Shown: positions 8,361 through 15,908 of the stretch, one piece after another | Layout: every line of letters begins with the position of its first letter | Numbering within the stretch: position 1 is the stretch's first letter | NCBI RefSeq assembly: GCF_021654775.1 | Contig: NZ_AP025343.1 | Span: forward strand, 3,439,501 to 3,503,500 | Direction: 5' to 3' | From: Paenibacillus azoreducens | GTDB lineage: Bacteria > Bacillota > Bacilli > Paenibacillales > Paenibacillaceae | DNA length: 64,000 nucleotides | Translations under genes and position numbers: made by a program | The notes under the pieces: generated by a model | What the model was told of the DNA's origin: nothing | The model's input: only the letters and a program-made list of their open reading frames with translations | Databases searched by the model: none

Positions 8361-8632
8361 GTGTTTCGGGGTCCCCGCAAAGTATTTGGAATAAGCATCG
8401 AAGCATAGGCTCCACTTTGTGGGGTATTGTGTTTCGGGGTCCCCGCAAAGTATTTGGAATAAGCATCGAAGCATAGGCTCCACTTTGTGGGGTATTGTGT
8501 TTCGGAGTCCCCGCAAAGTATTTGGAATAAGCATCGAAGCATAGGCTCCACTTTGTGGGGTATTGTGTTTCGGGGTCCCCACAAAGTATTTGGATTAGGC
8601 ATCGAAGCATAGGCTCCACTTTGTGGGGTTAT
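8361..8632. repeat. Four tandem 68-bp hairpin-forming repeats
   Basis: Four copies begin at 8361, 8429, 8497 and 8565, all exactly 68 bases apart and nearly identical; only a few positions vary (for example GGGGTCC against GGAGTCC). Within each unit CCCCGCAAAGT near the start can pair with ACTTTGTGGGG near the end (perfectly in the fourth copy, which has CCCCACAAAGT). Each copy can therefore fold into a stem of about 11 pairs. The array lies between convergent operons. Long minus-strand frames run through it only because 68 is not a multiple of three and the unit lacks stops; I do not treat them as genes. Confidence 0.93.
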
Positions 8633-8643
8633 TTGGTTATGAA

Positions 8644-10083
8644 CTACGTATAACTTATTCCGCAAGTTTTCACATCGCTATAGAAATCCAGCGCCGCTTG
8701 CCCTTGCTCTCGCGAGTGCGAACTTGACATTTTCATTCCGCCAAAAGGCGACTGATATTCCACGCCTGCCGTCTCTTGATTGACTCGAACCATACCGGCT
8801 TGCGCATCGTCGAGAAAGCGCAGGCCGTTCGATAAATCCCTTGTAAACACTGATGCGCTTAATCCGAATATCGATTGATTGCATAAATCAACCGCATGTT
8901 CGTAATTGTCGGCCTCCAGCATGACGGCAAGTGGACCGAAAATTTCCTCTTGAACAAGTGCATGATTGCTCTCGATGCCCCTAACAAGCAGTGGATAAAC
9001 GTAATGTCCTTGGCTTTCGGTCACTTTTTGGCGGCATTCGGCGATCACTTGTGCTTCTTCGCAGGCCATTTGCACGTATGACATGACGCTTTGAAATTGT
9101 GAAGATGAAGCGACAGGCCCTAGATATGCAGCGGGATCTAGCGCCGGCCTAATGTTTAGCGACTGGACCGCTTTCTGCATCGCTTCGGTAAACGCGGGAG
9201 CGATTTCACGTTCCACGATGATGCGGCTGGTTGCCGTACACTTTTGCCCTGCCGAACGGAATGCCCCGCTCAGGATCGCCGGGACCGTTTTGTCCAAATC
9301 CGCGTCTTTCAGCACAACGGCTGCATTTTTCCCGCCCATTTCCGTCTGGTATTTGATATTGCGTTTCGCGCACGCGGATGCAACACGCAGACCTGTGCCG
9401 GTTGATCCGGTAAAGCTGACGGCATTCAGATCGCATTCCTCCAGCAGCGTGTCGCCAATTCGGCTCCCTTTACCGATGACGAGATTCAACACGCCGTCTG
9501 GCAGTCCGGCGAAATGGAATATCTCCGCCATTTTGGTTGCCGTTAGAGACGCATATTCCGCCGGCTTCCATACGACCGTGTTTCCGCAAATCAGGGCGGG
9601 GGCTAATTTCCAGATCGGTATTGCCACGGGAAAATTCCATGGTGTAATCAGACCGACAACGCCTAACGGAACACGCTTCGTATATTGCAGAATGTTCGTA
9701 TCATAGGCCGGAATCACGCTTCCGAACGAACGCACACCTTCCGCTGCATAATACTTTAGCAAATTTACGCCCCGTATGACTTCACCTTTCATCTCCGTAA
9801 TCGGTTTTCCCATTTCACGGCTGGCCAGGGTAGCCAATTCTTCGAGATTAGCTTCGAGCGCCACCGCAAGGCGTAAAAGATGCTCCCCGCGTTTGGGAGC
9901 AGGTAGTCCCGCCCAACCTGAAAATGCCATGCGTGCGGCCTGCGCAGCTTGAAGCACATCGGACTTGCCAGAAAGATGAAGAACGCCTACTTGTTCCTGT
10001 AGATCTGACGGATTCATGACGATAAGATTTCCTTCCGTCGGTGTATTCCACTCCCCGCCAATCCAGTTTCTGCTTTCTAACAT
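8644..10083 (-). CDS. Aldehyde dehydrogenase, probable 2-oxoglutarate semialdehyde dehydrogenase
   Basis: A 479-residue NAD(P)-dependent aldehyde dehydrogenase of standard length. Visible landmarks are the PWNFP cofactor motif, the Rossmann loop FTGSTGTG, the general base Glu in TEMGGKN and the catalytic Cys near residue 280 in AGQKCTATSR. It is the last gene of the sigma-54-driven rpoN operon, 21 bases after the DapA-family gene. That pairing is the classic end of the 4-hydroxyproline pathway (2,5-dioxopentanoate to 2-oxoglutarate). The same pair also ends glucarate/galactarate breakdown, but the neighbouring peptidase and iron-sulfur/FAD genes favour hydroxyproline. The family is certain; the substrate is inferred. 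Confidence 0.87.
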   Translation of the reverse strand: MLESRNWIGGEWNTPTEGNLIVMNPSDLQEQVGVLHLSGKSDVLQAAQAARMAFSGWAGLPAPKRGEHLLRLAVALEANLEELATLASREMGKPITEMKGEVIRGVNLLKYYAAEGVRSFGSVIPAYDTNILQYTKRVPLGVVGLITPWNFPVAIPIWKLAPALICGNTVVWKPAEYASLTATKMAEIFHFAGLPDGVLNLVIGKGSRIGDTLLEECDLNAVSFTGSTGTGLRVASACAKRNIKYQTEMGGKNAAVVLKDADLDKTVPAILSGAFRSAGQKCTATSRIIVEREIAPAFTEAMQKAVQSLNIRPALDPAAYLGPVASSSQFQSVMSYVQMACEEAQVIAECRQKVTESQGHYVYPLLVRGIESNHALVQEEIFGPLAVMLEADNYEHAVDLCNQSIFGLSASVFTRDLSNGLRFLDDAQAGMVRVNQETAGVEYQSPFGGMKMSSSHSREQGQAALDFYSDVKTCGISYT

Positions 10084-10104
10084 AAAAAAATCTCCCTACC
10101 TTAT

Positions 10105-10998
10105 TTATTCTTGAACGATTCTAATGGGCCGATTGACAGCATATTTGTACGCTTCCTGTACTGCAAGCCGGTCTTCTTCAGGAAGCGGCAGTCTAGGAGG
10201 ACGACTCGGTCCAGCCGGTTGACCGACTAAATCCATTACGTATTTGATCGCCTGAACCAGGCGCGGATTGGCATCAAAATGGAATAAAGGCAATAAATAG
10301 CGGTAAAGTTCAAGCGCTTCGTCCACACGGCCCGTTCTTGTCATGTTAAAGACCGTGATGCTTTCTCTCGGAAATGCATTTGCGAATCCGGCAATCCAAC
10401 CGGTAGCCCCTGCCAAGGCACCTTCAAGTGCAAGATCGTCAACGCCGATCATCACTTCCAAATCGGTCTCTCGAAGAATATCGTAAACCCGGCGCACGTC
10501 ACCGGAAAATTCTTTGACAGCAACAATGTTTTCGAATTTAGACAGCTTCTGAAGGATGCGAGGCGTCAAATCAACCGGATAATCATAAGGATTGTTATAT
10601 ACGATAACCGGCAATCCCGCATTGGAAACCGCCTCATAGTGGGCTACGACCTCATCTTCAGTAGGTTTATAATTGATCGGCGGCAGCGCCATTACTCCTT
10701 CTGCGCCTTTCTCTTTGGAAAACTGGATCAGTTCGACCACTTGTTTGGTGGATGGTGCTGCTCCGCCGATAACTACCGGTACACGTCCCGCGGCTGCGTC
10801 CATGGTTGCCGTAATCACCTGAGCTCGTTCTTCGCTTGTCAGAGTGGCATACTCGCCGAGCGATCCTGTCGGAATAATGCCGTCGACGCCCTCCTGAATC
10901 AACCAGTCAACATGCTCCTTCAAACGTTTGAAATCAACTTCATAAGAAACTGTAAAAGGTGTTACAGTTGCAACATAAATCCCTGGAAATCTACTCAT
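10105..10998 (-). CDS. DapA-family lyase, probable pyrroline-4-hydroxy-2-carboxylate deaminase
   Basis: A 297-residue (beta/alpha)8 lyase using a Schiff-base lysine. It shows the substrate loop PTGSLGEYATLT, the catalytic Tyr in IVYNNPYDYP and the Schiff-base Lys near residue 161 in VAVKEFSGD. The start MSRFPGIYV at 10998 has GAGGAG about 10 bases ahead and gives the family's normal N-terminus; the open frame upstream (23 codons) lacks a ribosome site. With the adjacent semialdehyde dehydrogenase it would convert the hydroxyproline intermediate to 2-oxoglutarate semialdehyde. True DapA is unlikely given the neighbours; a dehydro-deoxyglucarate dehydratase is the main alternative. Confidence 0.85.
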   Translation of the reverse strand: MSRFPGIYVATVTPFTVSYEVDFKRLKEHVDWLIQEGVDGIIPTGSLGEYATLTSEERAQVITATMDAAAGRVPVVIGGAAPSTKQVVELIQFSKEKGAEGVMALPPINYKPTEDEVVAHYEAVSNAGLPVIVYNNPYDYPVDLTPRILQKLSKFENIVAVKEFSGDVRRVYDILRETDLEVMIGVDDLALEGALAGATGWIAGFANAFPRESITVFNMTRTGRVDEALELYRYLLPLFHFDANPRLVQAIKYVMDLVGQPAGPSRPPRLPLPEEDRLAVQEAYKYAVNRPIRIVQE

Positions 10999-11072
10999 TT
11001 TTCGTTTTCTCCTCTCAATTTTTATGCTGATTCTTGCACAAGTCGCAAAGTATGTTCGAGTACGCATCCCTC

Positions 11073-12410
11073 CTAACCATAATTCAGGGTCTCATCCGTT
11101 TGTCTTCGCAGGGAGGAGCATAAGATATGTTCCTCTTCACGGTATTTGGCAACGGTTCTGCGCGATAAACAGATTCCTTTTTCATTGAGCCTATTCGTAA
11201 TATCTTGGTCGGATAGCGGTTTCCTCTTGTTTTCCCGGTGAATCATTTCCTTGATCATGCATTTGATATTTTGAGCGGAGATGTCTTCACCTCCGTTGGT
11301 TTGAATGCCGATTGAGAAAAAAAACTTCAGTTCAAATATGCCTCTTGGCGTACGAATGTACTTATTTTTAACCGCGCGGCTCACTGTGGACTCGTGTAAA
11401 TCAAGCTTTTGCGCGATGTTTCTCAAAGTCATCGGTCTAATTCCCGACGCCGTTCCATTCATAAAACCAGCCTGTTCCTCCACAATGGCCGTAATTACTT
11501 TTAACAGCGTTTGATTACGTTGGTTCAAGCTGCGCAGCAGCCAATGAGCCTCCTTTATTTTTTCTTCATAAAAGCGAGAAACCGCTATATCGTTAAGACC
11601 GCCAACCATGTGAAGATATTCTTTATTAACGCTGACTTTTACGTGATCCCGGTGATTCAGCTCGATGACAAACTGGTTGCTGTTCATATAGACATGGGCA
11701 TCGACGATGATGTTTTGCTCCTCATCCGCTACAAACGCTAGACCGGGACGTGGATTGAGTGTGCGAATGTATGTTAGGATTCTAGACACTTGCAACGGTT
11801 CGATGTTTAACTCTTTGGAAATTTTGTCGGTTCTGCCTTTGGAAAGGTCTTGCAAATAACCTGAAACCACCTCCAATGCCCCTTTTATTGCTTGCGGATC
11901 CCTTTCTATTTGAATCGTTAGACATTCCTGCAATGTTCTCCCTCCAACACCAGGGGGGTCCAACGATTGAAGCGTCCTGAGCGCGGTTTCCATAACATCG
12001 CTCGGCAAATTCAGCTTTTGAGCAGCTTCCTTCATACTTACTGCCAAATAACCAGCCTCGTTCAAGTTACCGGCCAAATAGGAAAACGCTTTAAATTGTT
12101 CCAAGGAATAGTCCGTCATTCGAAATTGGTGCATCACCCAGTTTTCCAGCGTATCCCTTGTTGCAGCCTTTGTACCGTAAGTGTCAAGCGGGTTGAAATT
12201 AGATTTTTCCATGTTTTTGACGCCGGAGCCGGAATAGAATGACTCGGATAACCATTCAATCTCTATAAAAGGATTTTCTACGGCCTGCTCCTGAAGGTAT
12301 GGAGCAAGATCCATTCCAGCTAGCTGAAGAATATGAAGGGACTGTTTCAGCTCGGGGGTTATGAACAGTTTTACGTGCTGCTCCTGATTCAGTCGATATG
12401 CCATCTGCAT
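11073..12410 (-). CDS. rpoN: RNA polymerase sigma-54 factor (RpoN/SigL)
   Basis: A sigma factor that recognises -24/-12 promoters and needs an ATP-driven activator. The N-terminal glutamine/leucine activator region (LFITPELKQSLHILQLAGM) is followed by the core-binding region (DLAPYLQEQAVENPFIEIEW), a central helix-turn-helix (RNIAQKLDLHESTVSRAVKN) and the C-terminal RpoN box, here SRRTVAKYREE. The frame opens at 12464, but those first codons lie inside a sigma-54 promoter (12453-12468), so that start cannot be used from that transcript. The ATG at 12410 has GGAGGG nine bases ahead. It heads an operon with the lyase and dehydrogenase, so the sigma factor is made with its own pathway. An activator gene was not found in the window. 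Confidence 0.93.
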   Translation of the reverse strand: MQMAYRLNQEQHVKLFITPELKQSLHILQLAGMDLAPYLQEQAVENPFIEIEWLSESFYSGSGVKNMEKSNFNPLDTYGTKAATRDTLENWVMHQFRMTDYSLEQFKAFSYLAGNLNEAGYLAVSMKEAAQKLNLPSDVMETALRTLQSLDPPGVGGRTLQECLTIQIERDPQAIKGALEVVSGYLQDLSKGRTDKISKELNIEPLQVSRILTYIRTLNPRPGLAFVADEEQNIIVDAHVYMNSNQFVIELNHRDHVKVSVNKEYLHMVGGLNDIAVSRFYEEKIKEAHWLLRSLNQRNQTLLKVITAIVEEQAGFMNGTASGIRPMTLRNIAQKLDLHESTVSRAVKNKYIRTPRGIFELKFFFSIGIQTNGGEDISAQNIKCMIKEMIHRENKRKPLSDQDITNRLNEKGICLSRRTVAKYREEEHILCSSLRRQTDETLNYG

Positions 12411-12452
12411 ATGATACATCCCTCCCGTGATCCAGGTATTTTTCATCAACAA

Positions 12453-12468
12453 AGCAATATTCATGCCA
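12453..12468 (-). promoter_or_regulatory. Sigma-54 promoter of the rpoN-lyase-dehydrogenase operon
   Basis: The minus-strand sequence TGGCATGAATATTGCT has GG and GC exactly 10 bases apart and a full TTGCT -12 half. Its -24 half is identical to that of the site at 6282-6297. Initiation is predicted near 12442, 32 bases before the chosen rpoN start. The arrangement means sigma-54 would drive its own gene. Confidence 0.8.
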
Positions 12469-12583
12469 ACGTAAAGAAATGCAGATGTTCATCCCGAACC
12501 TATTTATCTCTCTAAAAAGACAAAGCTCGAGAAATAAATCGTGATGCATAATTTAAAAGGGAGGAACTTATGATCATAAATTA

Positions 12584-12610
12584 AAAAGCCCGCTATTCAT
12601 GCGGACTTTT
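12584..12610 (-). terminator. Intrinsic terminator upstream of rpoN
   Basis: AAAAGC-CCGC and GCGG-ACTTTT pair across a seven-base loop (one internal mismatch). On the minus strand the stem is followed by a T-rich run (CTTTTTAATTT). It would insulate the rpoN operon from transcription entering from the small gene at 12731-13060. Confidence 0.7.
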
Positions 12611-12730
12611 AAACAAATACATTCATGTTACTTGACATTTATTAAGATTCTCTGATCAGGTAAATAACCGTGCCCGACCTCTTTGCAATTTCATTCATTA
12701 AATATTCCGCCTGAATCATCTATGATCCGG

Positions 12731-13060
12731 CTATTTTTCCTCCCCTTGGCTGGCTGCTGTTGGCGTCCGGTTCGACGGTGATGCCGATTTGATCAAAAGT
12801 CTGACCTTTGTTCCTGGATAGCTTTGATTGGCTGCTTTTAAGGGAATGGCCGTTAAAATTTCAATGGGGATATTTTCGGCATGGCGATTTTTCCCTTGCA
12901 CATTCACTATTACAAGACCAATAATCGCGAGCAACAAGACGGCCACGATACTGGCTGAAACAGGAGTGAACTGGCTTTTGAGCATCATGGCAAGCTTGCT
13001 TATCTTAGATATGATTGTTTCCGTACCACTTTTCCTTTTGTGATCAAAAAACGGCTGCAT
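12731..13060 (-). CDS. Hypothetical membrane protein
   Basis: A 109-residue frame with a basic N-terminus, one clear transmembrane helix (about residues 36-53, ASIVAVLLLAIIGLVIVNVQ) and a polar tail of about 55 residues. The layout recalls the membrane-spanning part of small anti-sigma or sporulation-type proteins, but I cannot assign a family. AAAGG directly abuts the ATG, so the start is poor, and the frame may be the remnant of a longer protein. It is followed by a terminator at 12584-12610. Confidence 0.4.
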   Translation of the reverse strand: MQPFFDHKRKSGTETIISKISKLAMMLKSQFTPVSASIVAVLLLAIIGLVIVNVQGKNRHAENIPIEILTAIPLKAANQSYPGTKVRLLIKSASPSNRTPTAASQGEEK

Positions 13061-13077
13061 CCTTTTATTTCTGGGAT

Positions 13078-13328
13078 TTATTTTATATAAGCATTACTTA
13101 CCAGCGCATCGGTAATCACAGGGGTTGGAATGATGAATTCAACCACGCCCATATAACCTGGCGAAACTTCATACTCATCAAAACGCCATTGGACGATTCT
13201 GTTAGGTTCTAGCCGATCGTTTGCATAATCCGTAAAATAGTGACAAAGTTTAACAGGATTTACGACGGCATCAAAAACTTTGGAAATTGGTTTCGCTATC
13301 CGGGTGTCGATCGAGCACTATAATCCAT
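13078..13328 (-). pseudogene. Broken SRPBCC (START-like) domain gene
   Basis: GGGAGGG and an ATG at 13328 start MDYSAR, then the frame hits a stop after ten codons. A one-base shift near codon 6 opens a frame that reads IDTRIAKPISKVFDAVVNPV and continues to a stop at 13078, containing LEPNRIVQWRFDEYE. This is the first half of an SRPBCC/AHSA1-type protein: the start, DTRIxxP and VxDAxxNP features are typical. It is frameshifted and also shorter (about 83 codons) than the usual 130-150. A functional relative lies at 15226-15645. The remaining bases to 13423 show nothing I can name. Confidence 0.75.
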
Positions 13329-13422
13329 TCTATTCCCTCCCAATTCGTTATCGCCTTCTGGTGATCTGATAAGAGGTTCAGTGTCCATTATTCGGGGGTT
13401 AGACCGATGTCCGGCCTCAAAC

Positions 13423-14031
13423 TCAGGTGTCCCTATTTACGCTACTCTCTAGTATTACTTTGACTGGTTTGCATTCCCAATTATTACATGGACCTTCACT
13501 AACACTGCAGGCCGATATACATACAATAGCATCCATTTCAGCCTTTAGAATAATTCGATCACCGGGTTTTGACAGCGGCGGTTCTATCATTATCTTTTTC
13601 TCTGAAGTAACGCTTGTATTCATAAAAATGTTCATTGGTTGCAAAGTGTTAAAATAGGGAACTCCAAGCTCCTGCAAATTTTGATTGATATTATCGAAGC
13701 AATTGCTATGCCTTTTTCCATTATTGAAAAAATATTCGTACGTTTCCGGCCTGCAACAAGGAAACATCATATCATGTACACCGACATCATCTTGTATAAT
13801 GGTGAACATAGGTCGGTACAAGTTTGTATATAGAGTATCATTTTTCGTAATAAGTAATGACTCTTTACAATCAACAGTTACTCCTGCTGAGAAAAACTCA
13901 TTATAATTGTTAGCGTTAACTGCAAAAAAATCTGCAACTTGTTTTCCCTCAATATCAATGACTGAAATAGTCTCTCCTTTTTGTACTTCAAAGGCTCGCC
14001 CCGTTTGTTTTTCAATTATGTATTCTTTCAT
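13423..14031 (-). CDS. DUF1989 (urea carboxylase-associated) family protein
   Basis: A 202-residue protein matching the DUF1989 family found beside urea carboxylase/aminomethyl-transferase genes. Family features seen are GKQVADFFAVNANNYNEFFS near the N-terminus, a CCRPETY segment, NLQELGVPYFNTLQPMNIFM in the middle and DAIVCISACS near the end, where histidine/cysteine residues could bind metal. The ATG at 14031 has AAAGGTG six bases ahead; an earlier ATG six codons upstream overlaps the MFS fragment. No urea or amidase genes are nearby, so its job here is unknown. Confidence 0.75.
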   Translation of the reverse strand: MKEYIIEKQTGRAFEVQKGETISVIDIEGKQVADFFAVNANNYNEFFSAGVTVDCKESLLITKNDTLYTNLYRPMFTIIQDDVGVHDMMFPCCRPETYEYFFNNGKRHSNCFDNINQNLQELGVPYFNTLQPMNIFMNTSVTSEKKIMIEPPLSKPGDRIILKAEMDAIVCISACSVSEGPCNNWECKPVKVILESSVNRDT

Positions 14032-14045
14032 CAAATTCACCTTTC

Positions 14046-14648
14046 TCAATTGGATTTAAACTTTTCCGAAAATGAAAACCGCCTTTTCGATAAGGCAGTA
14101 AACATTAGCTTCTTCAGAAATACAGTAATGCCCAGGATCGCTAAGGCACTCATGCCAGCAATCAGCAGAAAAGGAGCCCGCCAGCCATATGCGTTGCCGA
14201 TTAGCATTCCGATTGGAACTCCCAGAACGAGCGAGCCACTGATGCCAATATAAATAATGCCGAGCGCTCGACCTTTGTGTGAAGGAGACGCAAGCCGAGG
14301 GGCTAGCGTAATGGACAAGACAATGATGATCGCTCCACTCATGGCAGACAATACGCGAGCGAATAAGATAAGGTGGTAACTCGAACTAAAAGCAATCATC
14401 AAATTAGATAATAAGAATGCTCCCAAGCTGATGAGGTATAACGTCTTTCGTTCCAACTTGGCAGTAAGATTCATAAGAATCGGAGCCGATAATGCGAACG
14501 CCATGGAGAACGCAGTAATAAACTGCCCCGCGGCACTAACGGAAATGTGCAAATCCACAGTTATCAGATCCAATACCCCTCCTACGATAAGCTCGACCGT
14601 ACCGACGACAAAGGCGACAGCGGCTAGCAATAAGACACGCAAATTCAT
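14046..14648 (-). pseudogene. Truncated MFS transporter (N-terminal half)
   Basis: A 200-codon frame encodes the first six transmembrane helices of a major-facilitator exporter: MNLRVLLLAAVAFVVGTVEL, the antiporter-like region GIIYIGISGSLVLGVPIG and the loop after helix 6. It then ends in basic sequence and a stop. Family members have 380-420 residues and twelve helices, so the second half is missing. The stop overlaps the first possible start of the DUF1989 gene. A separate MFS fragment at 17273-17482 is not in the position to be its lost half. Confidence 0.8.
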
Positions 14649-14776
14649 TCAGACACATCCTATATCATTAAATCGTAAGTGACAGTTTACTCATATGTTA
14701 ACAACTTGTAGCATCAAGATTTGTTATTGAAGGAACACGGTCACTAAAATCCAAAATGATCGCTATTTCCTAAAGA

Positions 14777-14930
14777 TCAGGCTGCAAACCTCTTGATCGC
14801 ATCCATATAAAAAGAATCAAGAAACTCAGCCTTTGCATGTTCATACCCTGGGTTGACTTCAGACCAAATGCTTGTTAAGACCAAACGAGTTGCATCTACT
14901 TTAGGCATAAGCTTAAAAGCATATCGCAGG
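14777..14930 (-). pseudogene. C-terminal remnant of an unidentified protein
   Basis: A minus-strand frame of about 50 codons ends at 14777 and reads VRNLRYAFKLMPKVD, then LVLTSIWSEVNPG and a C-terminal helix FLDSFYMDAIKRFAA. The amphipathic helical look is protein-like, and there is no start codon or ribosome site upstream. The frame closes just before the DJ-1 fragment. It may be the tail of a small helical protein such as a regulator, but I cannot identify it. Confidence 0.4.
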
Positions 14931-14977
14931 TTACGGACTCATGATTCTCGTTATAAGCTAGGGCGGGATGTTGTTCA

Positions 14978-15108
14978 TATTCAGGAATTCCTCGCTATAA
15001 GCATCCTGATAAAAACCTGCTTCTTCAAATCCTCCCGGAATGGCCAAGGCATCAAATTCATCTTCATCAACCTCATCTATATGGAAGGTCCTCATCTATA
15101 TGGAAGGT
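14978..15108 (-). pseudogene. Fragment of a DJ-1/PfpI gene, plus a 19-bp tandem duplication
   Basis: The stretch 14978-15078 is almost the same as part of the intact DJ-1 gene at 17618-18199. It encodes [20 protein letters not shown] and AYSEEFLN. Neither the start nor the nucleophile region is present. At 15071-15108 the 19-base unit CCTCATCTATATGGAAGGT occurs twice head-to-tail at the broken end. This is a decayed second copy or a duplication scar. The region to 15225 holds only two copies of a short CTATCGT..CCGTT motif. Confidence 0.85.
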
Positions 15109-15225
15109 CCTAATCTATTTGACTATCGTTCGCCGTTAGCGCAATGCGGCGGCTGATCTTTGCCGGTAGCAGTGTTTTAGTTTATTTATTAAGCTATCGT
15201 GTCCCGTTAGCTGAATACATCTTTA

Positions 15226-15645
15226 TTACTTTTCTGCTAATTGCTTTATTTTGTCTAAAGTCTCTTCCCAGTTTTTATCCGAGTGCTCATACATCGTTGG
15301 TGTTGAAAAGTTACGGTGTGTTAAAGTAAGTGATGTACTATCATGATTATCAAATAATTGGAACGAAATAATTGAGTAATTTTCTGGAGTGTCTGGAGTT
15401 CCCGAAAACCCACTCCAATAATCATAAGAAAAAGTGTCCAGTTCCTTGAATTTCAATACATGTCCCTTATCGGTAAAGTTTTTTCCATCCCATGAAAATG
15501 AAAATGTGATCGGACTCTCTTCTCTCCAATCTGTTTTAATATGTACACCTAGCCAATCTCTAATATAATCAGGATTAGTTAATACGTTCCAAACAACTTC
15601 CTTACTTGCACTAATATCTCTGGTTTTTTCAATAATCAAATCCAT
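15226..15645 (-). CDS. SRPBCC/AHSA1-family protein
   Basis: A 139-residue START-like protein, complete. It begins MDLIIEKTRDISASKEVVWNVLTNP, the typical first strand and helix, with DWLGVHIK and WDGKNFTDKGHVL in the middle, and ends in the C-terminal amphipathic helix (NWEETLDKIKQLAEK) that closes the ligand cavity. GGAGGA lies eight bases before the ATG. Members bind hydrophobic ligands or act in stress responses; no ligand can be predicted. It stands alone between decayed sequences. Confidence 0.85.
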   Translation of the reverse strand: MDLIIEKTRDISASKEVVWNVLTNPDYIRDWLGVHIKTDWREESPITFSFSWDGKNFTDKGHVLKFKELDTFSYDYWSGFSGTPDTPENYSIISFQLFDNHDSTSLTLTHRNFSTPTMYEHSDKNWEETLDKIKQLAEK

Positions 15646-15908
15646 TGAACTCGTCCTCCTAATACGTTTTTACGAACATTTGTTCTATAATAATTGTAGT
15701 CATAGGTGTAAATAATGTCAATTATTTCCTCTGTATTGCTCCGCTATCCTGCCCGTTCGTATTATGAGGTCACCAGAACTTTCTGGTCGACCTCCTTTTT
15801 GTGTGGTCATAAGATTGAGGTAGCCGGGGATCGAACGTTTCTGCCCGTGGGACTCAGATCCCGAAAGCTATTCTGTTCATCCCCCCTACTTGTTAAACCA
15901 TGATTAGG

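Noticed and set aside
8361..8632. CRISPR array
   Set aside because: The units are contiguous with no unique spacers, and no cas genes are present anywhere in the window.
8145..8665. Three long overlapping minus-strand frames (96-145 codons) across 8145-8665
   Set aside because: They arise from the 68-bp tandem repeat, which has no stops on this strand; their amino-acid repeats are the same DNA unit read in rotating frames.
12661..12695. A further sigma-54-like match (TGCCCG..TTTGC) upstream of rpoN
   Set aside because: The spacing is one base too long and the GG is GC, so it cannot be a working -24/-12 site.
15815..15895. A tRNA-like stretch on the minus strand containing GTTCGATCCCCGGC
   Set aside because: The T-loop is followed by bases that do not pair with those before it, and the acceptor and D stems do not form; at best a decayed fragment.
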